Source: Chryseobacterium sediminis (GTDB lineage: Bacteria; Bacteroidota; Bacteroidia; Flavobacteriales; Weeksellaceae). From it: 64,000 bases of DNA. Shown here piece after piece: positions 26,803-35,748 of the stretch. Below the pieces are notes generated by a model. It ran no database searches. It was not told the origin of the DNA and saw only the letters and a list, made by a program, of their open reading frames with translations. Where the stretch lies: contig NZ_VUNZ01000001.1 of NCBI RefSeq assembly GCF_008386505.1, positions 2,039,937-2,103,936 of the forward strand, read 5' to 3'. The position numbers and the translations under genes were made by a program. Each line of letters opens with the position of its first letter. The first letter of the stretch is position 1.

Positions 26803-27064
26803 TTAACAGAGCTTTTGCAGGTAATTTATGCTAAAAAAGCCAAGAAATCCTTTTTCTTTAAAGTTAAAAATCAACACTAAAAACCAACATAACCCACACA
26901 AAATAAAAACCATAATACATTTTTATTAATAAATTATATTTAAAACAAGGAAATAAGCCCACAGAAACCTAAAAGGGATTTTTTTCAAAAAAAGAAATTA
27001 TATTTACAACATCAGATTGTACATATAGGGATTTGAAACATTATCTGATAACTAAAACTCAAAC
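26803..27064. other. Intergenic region before the T9SS-sorted protein gene
   Basis: AT-rich, about 260 bases. A 33-codon frame from the ATG at 26828 has low-complexity composition and is not called. No good TAnnTTTG promoter was found close to the next start. Confidence 0.4.
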
Positions 27065-29203
27065 ATGAAAAAACTTTTATTTACCTTATGGGTAAGCGGA
27101 TTTTCTATGGCTTACTCTCAGAATCTGAATTTTTCTGATACAAAATTTAAAGCATTACTTCTAAGCGCAAACGCAACTAACCAGATTGCACAAGACTTTA
27201 ATGGAAATTCTATTGCCATAGATAATAACGGAGATGATGAGATCCAGCTTTCAGAGGCACAACAGGTTAAGGTTCTGACGGTCAGGTTAGATTCTGAGCA
27301 AATGTATATTGATCCCAATGGTAGCACATTTGATCCGGCTAATATCAATATCACCTACTATAACAGCCACCTGCCGGATGGAATTTCAGATGCCTTGCTG
27401 TTTTCCAATCTCGAGGAGCTTTATTTTTGGAATACCAAGACTGCCAACATTAGCTTTACAAACAACACTAAAATCAAAAAAGTACAGGGAAGACCTTTTT
27501 ATTATGACTTATCACAGGGAGGTCAATATATAGCTTCTCCTATTAATCTTTCTTTTGATAATTGCTCAGGAATTCAGAATATTGCTGATATCATCGCCTA
27601 TCAGATCTCAGGTAATCCATGGTATCCTGACGAAAACAGCTTAAGGATAAAAAATTGTCAGCAAATAAACAGTAATGCATTGATTAGTTCTGCAGAACTC
27701 AGAGAGCTGTATATTGAAGATTCCAGTATTCAGACGCTTACATTTGATTCCTGTAAATTTCTGGAAAAGATTGTCGTTCCTAATCTGAATACTTTAACTA
27801 AAATTTCAGTAACAGGAGGTTTTACCTCTTCAGGGTATTCAGAGCAGAATATTGAGCTTATTGCCAATAATTGCACCAACCTGCAGGAGATTATTGCAGA
27901 TACGGATCACTATGAATCAACAGGATCATATTTCTCTAAAGTAAGCCTTAATGGCTGCTCTTCTTTAAAGAAAATAATAGGACTGAATGCTCCATCTATT
28001 GATTTGAGTACCGCAGGACTTATTAACCTTGAAGAATTAGACTGTTCTTTCTATAACAGATACCTATATTCTACCACTTCCGGAGTTTATTTCGGGAATG
28101 TAAATACATTAAACCTTGCAGGTCTTCCAAAACTTAAAATCCTGAAAGCTTTCAATCAAGAAATCACCAATAATATAAACTTTAGTGCTGCCCAAAAGCT
28201 GGAAAGCATTGATCTCACCAATTCCTGCGGATATATGAATACCGTGAATACAAGTAACCTTTCCCATCTGCATACTTTAAAAACGGATCGTTTCATCACC
28301 AATGGGACACAAGGAGCAAATAATCTTCAGAATATTTTTACTAAAAACTGTATTGTACTCACAAATTTTGCATTCGACAATAATAATGATTTAAGAAAAC
28401 TCGATTTAGAAAACTGTCCGGGTTTACAGAATCTGTCAATCGGATACATGTTCTCTAACTTAGAAGAAATCAACCTCAGCCAATGTACAGGATTTAAAGA
28501 CATTGCGGTAAGTAACACAAAAATATCCGCTCTGGACACCAAAGACTGTGCTTCTCTGCAATCATTGAGTCTTTCCTCTAATGACCTTCTTACCTCAGTC
28601 AATACTTCAGATAATACCAATTTAGAATCATTAACATTGGCAAATCTGCCTTTGCTTACCCAGATCAATACTTCGGATAATATTAATCTGAAGAATGTAT
28701 ATTTTAATGCTTGTCCTCAGATTACTCAGCTTGATCTTTCTACATCATCCCATCTGGAATCCGCTACTTTATGGAATATGTCTAATCTCACTTCTGTTAA
28801 TCTGAGAAACGGATCTATAGAAGATTTCATTGATATTACCAATAACAACTCCAATTTATCCGTTTGTGTGGATGATGCTCAACTGAATGAGCTTCAGGCA
28901 ATGTATCCCGATATCACATTTACCACAAACTGCAGCAATTCTTTTCTGAAGAGCGATAACGCAAATTTCAAAACAAAACAGATTAAAGTTTTCCCTAATC
29001 CGGTAAAAGACATCCTGCAGGTCAGCTCCGATGCTCCTATAAAAAACATAAAACTTATTGATTCTCAGGAAAGAATTATTTTTGACAGAAACTTCAGTCA
29101 GGCTATTGTAAATATTGATCTATCAGGCTATCCTACTGCTGTTTATATCATGAAAATTACTACCGATACAACTCAGGCTACTAAAAAAATCATAAAAAAA
29201 TAA
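27065..29203 (+). CDS. Secreted leucine-rich-repeat-like protein with T9SS type A sorting domain
   Basis: 712 residues. N-terminal signal peptide (MKKLLFTLWVSGFSMAYSQ). Residues 53-64 (DNNGDDEIQLSE) match the 12-residue EF-hand calcium loop. The centre has irregular LRR-like repeats with many LEELxLxxCxxLxxI-type segments, for example LRKLDLENCPGLQNLSIG and LEEINLSQCTGFKDIAVS. The last 75 residues, from IKVFPNPVKDILQV to YIMKITTDTTQATKKIIKK, are the Por secretion (type A) domain, which directs export through the type IX system and is then removed. It is therefore a surface or secreted adhesion-type protein. It is a single gene with its own terminator. Confidence 0.93.
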   Translation: MKKLLFTLWVSGFSMAYSQNLNFSDTKFKALLLSANATNQIAQDFNGNSIAIDNNGDDEIQLSEAQQVKVLTVRLDSEQMYIDPNGSTFDPANINITYYNSHLPDGISDALLFSNLEELYFWNTKTANISFTNNTKIKKVQGRPFYYDLSQGGQYIASPINLSFDNCSGIQNIADIIAYQISGNPWYPDENSLRIKNCQQINSNALISSAELRELYIEDSSIQTLTFDSCKFLEKIVVPNLNTLTKISVTGGFTSSGYSEQNIELIANNCTNLQEIIADTDHYESTGSYFSKVSLNGCSSLKKIIGLNAPSIDLSTAGLINLEELDCSFYNRYLYSTTSGVYFGNVNTLNLAGLPKLKILKAFNQEITNNINFSAAQKLESIDLTNSCGYMNTVNTSNLSHLHTLKTDRFITNGTQGANNLQNIFTKNCIVLTNFAFDNNNDLRKLDLENCPGLQNLSIGYMFSNLEEINLSQCTGFKDIAVSNTKISALDTKDCASLQSLSLSSNDLLTSVNTSDNTNLESLTLANLPLLTQINTSDNINLKNVYFNACPQITQLDLSTSSHLESATLWNMSNLTSVNLRNGSIEDFIDITNNNSNLSVCVDDAQLNELQAMYPDITFTTNCSNSFLKSDNANFKTKQIKVFPNPVKDILQVSSDAPIKNIKLIDSQERIIFDRNFSQAIVNIDLSGYPTAVYIMKITTDTTQATKKIIKK

Positions 29204-29229
29204 GTATTTCCAATACAATTATTTCCATT

Positions 29230-29257
29230 AAAAATCATAGAAAGTTCTATGATTTTT
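29230..29257 (+). terminator. Terminator after the T9SS-sorted protein gene
   Basis: AAAAATCATAG and CTATGATTTTT form an 11-bp stem with a 6-base loop, ending in a T-run. Confidence 0.8.
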
Positions 29258-29263
29258 TTGGTT

Positions 29264-29271
29264 TATATTTG
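29264..29271 (+). promoter_or_regulatory. -7 promoter element of the DUF72 gene
   Basis: TATATTTG is an exact match. A transcript starting about 7 bases later excludes a start at 29269 and supports the ATG at 29302. No -33 was identified. Confidence 0.4.
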
Positions 29272-29301
29272 TGTTTATTGTTTAATACCAAAACTACAGA
29301 T

Positions 29302-30192
29302 ATGAAATTCGGACAAGTAGAAGACCCATCAAAAATAGATTTCACATTACCAAAAGATCATCCTAAAACTAAAGAAATGCTGGCTCTTAATAAAAAAGGA
29401 CTGGAAAATATTTCTATCGGATGTGCGAAATGGAATAAAACGGATCTTAAGGGATTTTATCCTAAAGGAACTAAAGATGAACTGACCTATTATGCTACTC
29501 AGTTTAATTCTATTGAACTGAATGCTACTTTCTACGGAATGCCAACTCCCGATCAGGTAAAAACATGGAAAGAGAAAACACCTGAGAATTTTAAATTCTT
29601 TCCTAAAATTACTAATACAGTCTCTCATTTCAGAAGATTGATTGATGTAACTGATCCCGTGACTCACTTTGCTTCAGCGGTGATTAATTTTGATGAAAAA
29701 CTGGGAATGGCTTTTCTTCAGCTTCATGATAATTTTAAACCAAAAGATTATGACAGACTGGAAAAATTTGTAAAAGAATGGCCTAAAGAAGTTCCTTTAG
29801 CAATAGAACTCAGAAATACGGAATGGTTTACTGATGAGGAAATCCTTAATACAACCTGTGAACTCTTTGAAGCTCATAATATCACCAATATCATTGTAGA
29901 TACTGCCGGAAGAAGAGATATGCTTCATATGCGCCTTACTACACCTAATGCATTCATCCGTTATGTAGGAGCCAATGCTGAAAGTGACTATGAAAGATTG
30001 GATGACTGGCTGAAACATCTTACAAAATGGAAGAAAGAAGGTCTTCAGAATCTCTACTTTTTCGTGCATCAGAATATTGAAAAAGCATCTCCTCTATTAT
30101 CTGCTTATTTTATCAGGAAGCTGAATGAAGAATGGAAAACTGATATTCATATTCCACAAATGGCAACAGAAAGCACAGGAACGCTATTTTAA
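29302..30192 (+). CDS. DUF72 (YecE-like) protein
   Basis: 296 residues from the ATG at 29302 (MKFGQVEDPSKIDF). DUF72 proteins are TIM-barrel-like; family blocks here are ISIGCAKWNKTDLKGFYPKG, LTYYATQFNSIELNATFYGMPTPDQVKTW, FKFFPKITNTVSHFRRL and LAIELRNTEWFT. The biochemical role of the family is not known to me with certainty. It is cytoplasmic, with no signal or membrane segments. The gene is single, between a terminator and a small unknown gene. Confidence 0.9.
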   Translation: MKFGQVEDPSKIDFTLPKDHPKTKEMLALNKKGLENISIGCAKWNKTDLKGFYPKGTKDELTYYATQFNSIELNATFYGMPTPDQVKTWKEKTPENFKFFPKITNTVSHFRRLIDVTDPVTHFASAVINFDEKLGMAFLQLHDNFKPKDYDRLEKFVKEWPKEVPLAIELRNTEWFTDEEILNTTCELFEAHNITNIIVDTAGRRDMLHMRLTTPNAFIRYVGANAESDYERLDDWLKHLTKWKKEGLQNLYFFVHQNIEKASPLLSAYFIRKLNEEWKTDIHIPQMATESTGTLF

Positions 30193-30309
30193 ACAATACA
30201 AAGTAGGTACGGGATAAAAGATTGATACCAATTCCTTTTTCATAACAAAAAATTTCATAAATTAGAGTATAGTGTATTTCACGATACATTATACTTTAAA
30301 ACATAAATC

Positions 30310-30540
30310 ATGGAAAAGGAAATTTGCAAAATCAGTATTGCCAATAACTGGCTTGGTGATGAATATTTTTTTTATGAAAACAATACCATAAAAAGAGTAT
30401 ATGATCATCACAGTCTTAATTCCAATAAAACGGAATGGATTACCCCAAAAGAAATCAGTAAACAAAGTAAAGACAAACTCATCAGATCCTGTCCTGAAGA
30501 ATTCAAGGAACAAATCATGCAAATCCTGGATTATCCTTAG
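30310..30540 (+). CDS. Small unknown protein (76 aa)
   Basis: 76 residues, MEKEICKISIANNWLGDEYFF and so on, with EWITPKEISKQSKDKL and CPEEFKEQIMQILDYP near the end. It is soluble, charged and helical at the C-terminus. It resembles small hypothetical proteins of Chryseobacterium in my memory, without known function. An antisense frame covers nearly the same bases, but the plus frame has the more protein-like composition, sits behind an AT-rich leader and is followed by a terminator. Confidence 0.6.
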   Translation: MEKEICKISIANNWLGDEYFFYENNTIKRVYDHHSLNSNKTEWITPKEISKQSKDKLIRSCPEEFKEQIMQILDYP

Positions 30541-30550
30541 CAGAAACAAT

Positions 30551-30589
30551 AATAGGTAATGGGTACTATAAAAAGACTCATTACCTATT
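30551..30589. terminator. Bidirectional terminator between convergent genes
   Basis: AATAGGTAATG (30551-30561) pairs with CATTACCTATT (30579-30589), 11 bp. It lies between the plus gene ending at 30540 and the minus gene ending at 30596. Confidence 0.7.
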
Positions 30590-30595
30590 CTATTC

Positions 30596-31189
30596 TTATT
30601 TATTTTTCTTCAGAATTAATACCAGATTGAGAAACAGAAGCAGAAAGTCCAATGTAATCCAGATCCCCAGTTTTGTATTCTCATAATTATAGGCATCTAC
30701 CTGTTTTTTTGCAGATTCAGAAAGTTTCATACTTTGATTGATGTAATTCTGAACTTCTACAATCTGATCAATATTTTTATTCGGTACGGAATGCTGGGAA
30801 AAGTACACGAGGTTTTTCTTTCCAAGATAACCTACGATCCAGTATTCATCAGACTTATCCATTTTCAGATATTCTATTCTGTAGTATTCGGGACGTATTT
30901 TGCCAATATGTTTAGGTTCAAGGGTTATATTTTGATCGGTTTTATTTACATTGATCAGGTAAAAATCCAATGCCTGAGGAAGCTTATTGATAACCTGAAG
31001 CCCCACAGAATTATCCACAAATGCCACAGCACTTTTCTTGATAAACCAGTACGTAAAAACAGAAATTGAAAAAACTACTGTTACAATACGAAACAGCTTT
31101 GCCCACTTCGCCATACTTCCTGATTTCACCTTAAATAAAACCAGAGAAAGAACAGATGCCAGAAATATTATAAAAATAATGAGTGTCAT
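30596..31189 (-). CDS. Membrane protein of unknown function
   Basis: 197 residues. Two hydrophobic segments at the N-terminus (LIIFIIFLASVLSLVLF and LFRIVTVVFSISVFTYWFI), a soluble middle domain of about 110 residues (likely periplasmic, YYRIEYLKMDKSDEYWIVGYLGKKNLVYF), and one C-terminal segment (IWITLDFLLLFLNLVLIL) followed by KKNK. I recognise no family. It is divergent from the outer-membrane protein gene at 31259, with 69 bases between the two starts. Confidence 0.75.
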   Translation of the reverse strand: MTLIIFIIFLASVLSLVLFKVKSGSMAKWAKLFRIVTVVFSISVFTYWFIKKSAVAFVDNSVGLQVINKLPQALDFYLINVNKTDQNITLEPKHIGKIRPEYYRIEYLKMDKSDEYWIVGYLGKKNLVYFSQHSVPNKNIDQIVEVQNYINQSMKLSESAKKQVDAYNYENTKLGIWITLDFLLLFLNLVLILKKNK

Positions 31190-31223
31190 ATTTTACAAAG
31201 ATACTTCTTATCTCTATTTTATC

Positions 31224-31231
31224 TATATTTG
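31224..31231 (+). promoter_or_regulatory. -7 promoter element of the outer-membrane protein gene
   Basis: TATATTTG, exact match, 27 bases before the ATG at 31259. No convincing -33 TTG was seen. Confidence 0.45.
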
Positions 31232-31258
31232 CGCCCATATTTTTAACCTTAACTAACC

Positions 31259-32494
31259 ATGAAAAAAACATTATCGGTACTCCTTTCCTTTTGTATTGTA
31301 TTTATTTGCGCACAGATAAAATTTGAAAAAGGTTACATCATCAATACCAATGATGTAAAAAAGGAAGTCCTTATCAAAAACCAGGGATGGGCAAACAATC
31401 CGGACAGCTTTGTTTACAAAACAGATGAAAAATCTCAAGAAAGTACAGGAACTCTCTCTACAATCAAAGAATTCGGGATCTATAATGATGTAAAATATGT
31501 TACTTACAATGGTGACATTGATTATTCTTCTGATAATATTGGAGATCTTTCTTCTAATAAAGACCCTGAATTCAAAAAAGGTTCTGTTTTCCTAAAGGAA
31601 ATTGTAACTGGTAATAAAAATCTGTACTCTTATCAGGGACAAAATTTGATAAGATATTTTTACTCTGATTCAAACTCTCCTATTCAGCCATTGATCTACA
31701 AAAAATATTTTTTCAACGGAAACAACCTGCAGATCGCAACCAATGAAGAGTACAGCGATCAATTGATGACAATATTCTCAGGTGATACTAAAGCCCTGGC
31801 ACTCGCTTCAAAAACAAAATATACGAGTAATGACCTGAAGAAAATTTTTAATGAATATAATAGTAACATTTCGGGTACTGCTAATGTAGATACTCCCTCT
31901 GAAACTAAAAGAAATTCAAAGTTTAATTTAGCTGTAAGACCAGGACTTAATTTTTATTCACCATTGGAAATAACAAAAACCTTCAGCAATGAAGGGGCTC
32001 CTTCAAAAACCGGGTTCAGAATAGGAGTTGAAGCAGAAATTGTATTGCCATTCAATAGAAACAAATGGTCCGTTGTGCTTGAGCCTACATTCAATCTTTA
32101 CAATAACAAGACTGCTGTAAGAACAACTAATGGTAATTTGTATAATATAAATGTGGACAATTATTCATTTATCAGCATTCCTCTAAGTGTAAGACACTAC
32201 ATGTTTATCAATGATAAATCAAAGATCTTTATCAATGCAGGTATCAATGTTCTGACTATAAAAACCAGTGCAGCAAAGGATTTCTCACTTGATTATGACG
32301 GATATGTTTTTGACAGATTTAAGCTATCTTCATCCCAGGCTTTCAGAAGCGCTGTATTTGGAATAGGATACAATTATAATAACAAATACATTGTAGAAGC
32401 GAGATACAATACAGGTATGAACCTGCTTGAAGAAAAAGGTCCTGAAGCAAATCTAAAGTATGTATCCTTAATCCTGGGATATAATATTTTCTAA
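31259..32494 (+). CDS. Outer-membrane beta-barrel protein
   Basis: 411 residues with a signal peptide (MKKTLSVLLSFCIVFICAQ). The first half is a soluble region (about 20-210). The second half has alternating hydrophobic strands: FNLAVRPGLNFYSPL, TGFRIGVEAEIVLPF, KWSVVLEPTFNLY, YSFISIPLSVRHYMF, SKIFINAGINVLTI, SAVFGIGYNYNNKYIVEARYNTGM, ending YVSLILGYNIF with a terminal aromatic residue. This is the PorT-like/OMP_b-brl layout common in Bacteroidota. Function unknown. It overlaps the convergent HD-domain gene by 4 bases at the 3' end. Confidence 0.85.
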   Translation: MKKTLSVLLSFCIVFICAQIKFEKGYIINTNDVKKEVLIKNQGWANNPDSFVYKTDEKSQESTGTLSTIKEFGIYNDVKYVTYNGDIDYSSDNIGDLSSNKDPEFKKGSVFLKEIVTGNKNLYSYQGQNLIRYFYSDSNSPIQPLIYKKYFFNGNNLQIATNEEYSDQLMTIFSGDTKALALASKTKYTSNDLKKIFNEYNSNISGTANVDTPSETKRNSKFNLAVRPGLNFYSPLEITKTFSNEGAPSKTGFRIGVEAEIVLPFNRNKWSVVLEPTFNLYNNKTAVRTTNGNLYNINVDNYSFISIPLSVRHYMFINDKSKIFINAGINVLTIKTSAAKDFSLDYDGYVFDRFKLSSSQAFRSAVFGIGYNYNNKYIVEARYNTGMNLLEEKGPEANLKYVSLILGYNIF

Positions 32495-33135
32495 TCTACA
32501 TTCCATTCTTTATAAAACTGGTCGAGGAAATTCAGCATATAATTATGTCTTTCTTCGGCCATTTTTTTTCCTTTTTCAGTGTTCATCATACCTTTCAGAA
32601 GCAATAGTTTTTCGTAAAAATGATTGATGGTTGTTCCATCAGACTTTTTATATTCTTCTTTCGACATTCCCAACTTAGGTTTTATATCCGGATGATACAT
32701 CAGATTATTTTTAAAGCCACCAAAGTTGAAAGTTCTGGCAATTCCAATAGCTCCTATTGCATCAATACGGTCGGCATCCTGCACAATTTTAAGCTCAATA
32801 GGTGGATTTACCGGTGCCTGATCTCTGTTTTTAAATGAAATATTTTCAATCACAAATAAAACCTTCAGGATTGTTTCTTCGGGAACATTCTGCTCTTCAA
32901 GAAACGCTCTGGATATTTTGGGAGCAATAGTTTCATCACCATTATGAAATTTCGGATCTGCAATATCATGAAGAAGGGCAGATAATTCTACCACCTCCTG
33001 ATCACACTCTTCTGTTTCTGCTATCTGGCTGGCCAGTTTCCAGACTCTTTCAATATGAAACCAGTCATGTCCTGCCTCTGCGCCTTCTAATTTTTCTTTT
33101 ACAAATGCTATTGTGTTGTCAATCGTACTTTTCAT
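32491..33135 (-). CDS. HD-domain phosphohydrolase
   Basis: 214 residues. Metal ligands of the HD superfamily are visible: H23 (GHDWFHIERVW), H52-D53 in LLHDIADPKFHNGDE, and the later Asp in VQDADRIDAIGAIG. It resembles the YpgQ/YedJ-type small HD hydrolases that act on nucleotides or other phosphoesters. The substrate is unknown. It is cytoplasmic. Its start overlaps the stop of the upstream alpha/beta hydrolase gene by 4 bases, so the two are translationally coupled. Confidence 0.9.
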   Translation of the reverse strand: MKSTIDNTIAFVKEKLEGAEAGHDWFHIERVWKLASQIAETEECDQEVVELSALLHDIADPKFHNGDETIAPKISRAFLEEQNVPEETILKVLFVIENISFKNRDQAPVNPPIELKIVQDADRIDAIGAIGIARTFNFGGFKNNLMYHPDIKPKLGMSKEEYKKSDGTTINHFYEKLLLLKGMMNTEKGKKMAEERHNYMLNFLDQFYKEWNVD

Positions 33136-33977
33136 TTATCTATCAGTTCATTTAAAATAATATCCCAGAGTTTGCTATTGTAACTTCTAAAAAAATTGAC
33201 ATGTCCGATTTCTTTTTTATCAGATTCTGAAACGGCGATTAGCCTGTAAGTTGGTTTAAGATTAGGATAGGTATTATTTAATAAGCTTAATACCCCTCTT
33301 TCTGTCAGCCAGATATCATCTTCTGCGCGGATTACCAATACTTTTTGTGTCAATTTTTTAGAAAAGTTATCAATTTTCTCCAACAGTTTGTTGGTTGATT
33401 TCCTGTTTAAAATTAAGGTTCTCCAGTCATATGCGCAATTTTTTGGAAGACTTTCTCCCAGTCCAAACCAATGTGCGGGAAAATACCCTAATAATGAAGT
33501 GGTTAACGGCTGGGCAATTCCAAATCCCAGATAGGCTTCAATTTTTGTTATCCCTTTAAGGTTTCCGACAAAAGCATTTTGTGTTCCCACAAAAAAAAGT
33601 TCTTCAAATATTTCTGAATCTTCATTCATTCCCAAAATCAAAGCACCTACAGAATGGCCTAAGCAATACTTTTTGTAGTCTTTAAAGTTTGTTTTGATAT
33701 ACTGGGTTAAAGCTTTATAATCTTTTGAGCCCCACAATCTCATTGAACCATGAAACCCTCTCATATCTTTCGGCTTGGAAAGTCCTATTCCTCTGTAATC
33801 ATACGTAATTACCGTAAATCCTTTTTCAGAAAAATAACTGGCAAAAGAAAAGTACACCTGTTGTTTTACTCCCGTTGCCGAATTGATCAGCAATAGTTTC
33901 CCGTTACTTTTTTCCGGTTTAAAAAGATGCACAGCCAGAGAAATATGGTCTTCCGTGGTCAATATTAGTTTTTCCAT
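33132..33977 (-). CDS. Alpha/beta hydrolase
   Basis: 281 residues. The fold is shown by VITYDYRGIGLS (strand and oxyanion region), the nucleophile elbow LGHSVGALIL with Ser near residue 107, a later acid in VIRAEDDIWLTERGV and the histidine in KEIGHVNFFR. No signal peptide. This is a YheT/serine-aminopeptidase-like hydrolase with unknown substrate. It is coupled to the HD-domain gene (overlap ATGA). A hairpin-terminator sits just before its start, closing the upstream sugar-kinase transcript. Confidence 0.87.
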   Translation of the reverse strand: MEKLILTTEDHISLAVHLFKPEKSNGKLLLINSATGVKQQVYFSFASYFSEKGFTVITYDYRGIGLSKPKDMRGFHGSMRLWGSKDYKALTQYIKTNFKDYKKYCLGHSVGALILGMNEDSEIFEELFFVGTQNAFVGNLKGITKIEAYLGFGIAQPLTTSLLGYFPAHWFGLGESLPKNCAYDWRTLILNRKSTNKLLEKIDNFSKKLTQKVLVIRAEDDIWLTERGVLSLLNNTYPNLKPTYRLIAVSESDKKEIGHVNFFRSYNSKLWDIILNELIDK

Positions 33978-33981
33978 AGTA

Positions 33982-34011
33982 TAAAAAGAAAAAATCCACT
34001 ATAAAAGTGGA
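33982..34011 (-). terminator. Terminator after the sugar kinase gene
   Basis: TCCACT (33995-34000) pairs with AGTGGA (34006-34011), followed on the minus strand by a T-rich run (33994-33982). The stem is short, but the T-run is strong. The next gene starts at 33977. Confidence 0.6.
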
Positions 34012-34067
34012 CATTTTACTTATATTTTTATGTTAAGTTTCAGACTTTTGATATGTCGTAAATAGCT

Positions 34068-34958
34068 TTAAGAAAAGAAATCTGACATTCTTGGCAGCCC
34101 TGTCTGAGAACCTTTACCTCCGGAAACTCTTGATGAAACTTCATTTCCAAACTTCACACATTCTTCAATAGTGTTCCCATGGCAAAGCGCAATAGCAAAT
34201 CCTGAAGTAAATGCATCACCCATTCCCATTTTATAAACTTTCTCATCTTTGTCATTTCTGTAATACTTCATCTCTGTACCGTCAAAATAAATGGTTGAGT
34301 TGGTATCATCTCTTACAAACACTTTATTGAAATATTTCTTAAGGACCTCTTCTCTTTTTTCCTCTCCAAAAATGGTGTACAATTCATTGCTCTTAGCTAC
34401 AATAAAATCAACCTTTTCTAAAATTTCTTCACTGACTCTCATTGCAGGAGAAGCATATAGACCTACCTTCTTACCATATTTTTTAGCTTTTGTAACGGTA
34501 TGTTCCACCACATCCATAGAAACCTCAAGCTGTACCAATACAAGATCTGCAGTATTAAAATACTTATCTGCTTCGTCTATATGTGATTTGCTAAGATATT
34601 TGTTGGCTGCAGGCACTACAACAATAGCTGCATTGCCGTGAGAAGTAGTCACATAAGCTGTTCCTGTAGCATCTTTATCTGTTTCATGTACAAAACCTAC
34701 ATTCACATTTTCACTTACCAGATTTCTCATAATCTGCTGCCCAAGTGGATCCATTCCCACACATCCTATAAAGTACACACTTGCCCCCAGCCTGGCAGTA
34801 CCTACCGACTGATTAGCTCCTTTACCTCCAAAATAGCTATCTGACTTAACAGCTAAAACCGTTTCGTTGGGTGAAGGAAGTTTTTCGGTTTCAAGAACCA
34901 AATCTATAGATGAGCTGCCCACGACAATAATTCGGGGTTGTTCTGATGAGAAATTCAT
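34068..34958 (-). CDS. rbsK: Ribokinase-like PfkB family sugar kinase
   Basis: 296 residues. PfkB signature 1 GGKGANQSVGTARLGA (near 43) is of ribokinase type; signature 2 is MGMGDAFTSGFAIA near 247, keeping the catalytic Asp of G-x-G-D but with Met in place of the usual Ala and without the preceding DT. Ribokinase phosphorylates ribose at O5 with ATP. No ribose transporter, repressor or pyranase gene is nearby, so another sugar or nucleoside substrate is possible. The gene is single, with a terminator after it. Confidence 0.82.
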   Translation of the reverse strand: MNFSSEQPRIIVVGSSSIDLVLETEKLPSPNETVLAVKSDSYFGGKGANQSVGTARLGASVYFIGCVGMDPLGQQIMRNLVSENVNVGFVHETDKDATGTAYVTTSHGNAAIVVVPAANKYLSKSHIDEADKYFNTADLVLVQLEVSMDVVEHTVTKAKKYGKKVGLYASPAMRVSEEILEKVDFIVAKSNELYTIFGEEKREEVLKKYFNKVFVRDDTNSTIYFDGTEMKYYRNDKDEKVYKMGMGDAFTSGFAIALCHGNTIEECVKFGNEVSSRVSGGKGSQTGLPRMSDFFS

Positions 34959-35027
34959 TGTGTTTTAAATTGTCTTTAAAGTTTAATATTTTGTAAAACT
35001 GGCACTTCAAAAATAACTAAATTTAAT

Positions 35028-35663
35028 TTAACTTATTTCTATAAATTCAGTAATTATTTTTACCGGCAACTGATCCTTATCATAAGCTACATAACTGGCA
35101 TAAAATCCCTCACCATATCCTGTTTCAAAAGCAAATATAGTTCCGGGATGTTCTTTGGCTGGTTTTAGGAAGGCATACTGGTCAATAGCCCCGTTTTCAT
35201 CAAAGAAATAGTCATGGAAAAACTCTTCGTAGATTCCCATAAAATCTCCTCCTTTATTCTGGAATAATCTCTGTTCAAGTTCATTGAGGCTATTTTGAGT
35301 ATCAACATCCATAAAACATCCCATCCCGCTTTCTACAGGGTAACCAAAGATTTCTTCTTTTGCCAGATCTTTTATATTCTGTCCTGCTGTAGTTGCCAGT
35401 TTCCATTCTTTAATTTCAGAATTATTGAATATGATTTCTGTATAAGCCACACAATTACTGTTTCTTTCTTTATGTACCATCACAGAAAAATCTCCCTTCG
35501 GAAATTCTGTGGTGAAAGGAAGCATATCATTCGTGATTAATGGATCGCAGGCAACCAGCTTTCCACTGGAAAGATAAATCTTTCCTGCTTCAAAACTTTC
35601 TAACAATGGATTTTCTACAAAATCCTTCGAGAATAGTTTTTTTATGTTTTCTATATGTGTCAT
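35028..35663 (-). CDS. DUF4241 protein
   Basis: 211 residues, soluble. Blocks such as GKLVACDPLIT, FPKGDFSVMVH, VESGMGCFMDVDTQ, GTIFAFETGYGEGFYASYVAYDKD and PVKIITEFIEI fit my memory of the DUF4241 family. Some members of this family are found near toxin systems as possible immunity proteins, but nothing toxin-like is adjacent here. It is downstream of valS, behind a strong hairpin. Confidence 0.65.
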   Translation of the reverse strand: MTHIENIKKLFSKDFVENPLLESFEAGKIYLSSGKLVACDPLITNDMLPFTTEFPKGDFSVMVHKERNSNCVAYTEIIFNNSEIKEWKLATTAGQNIKDLAKEEIFGYPVESGMGCFMDVDTQNSLNELEQRLFQNKGGDFMGIYEEFFHDYFFDENGAIDQYAFLKPAKEHPGTIFAFETGYGEGFYASYVAYDKDQLPVKIITEFIEIS

Positions 35664-35683
35664 TTTATTTATTCTTTAAACCA

Positions 35684-35720
35684 TCAGGCTGGATACAATT
35701 TTCATCTGTATCCAGCCTGA
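35684..35720 (-). terminator. Hairpin after valS
   Basis: TCAGGCTGGATACA (35684-35697) pairs perfectly with TGTATCCAGCCTGA (35707-35720), 14 bp with a 9-base loop. The 3' side on the minus strand is only moderately T-rich. It lies 28 bases after the valS stop. Confidence 0.75.
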
Positions 35721-35748
35721 GATTTTGACAAAATTTATTGTCTATATT

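Noticed and set aside
26828..26929. 33-codon frame before the T9SS-sorted gene
   Set aside because: Composition is dominated by Lys, Asn, Ile and His from AT-rich DNA; no start signal or terminator.
30289..30549. 86-codon minus-strand frame opposite the small gene at 30310
   Set aside because: The plus frame has more protein-like composition, and the terminator after 30540 fits the plus gene; the antisense frame is Phe-rich as expected for a shadow.
35028..35663. DUF4241 protein as immunity protein of a toxin system
   Set aside because: No toxin, Rhs, VgrG or LXG-like gene is adjacent; its neighbours are valS and a sugar kinase.
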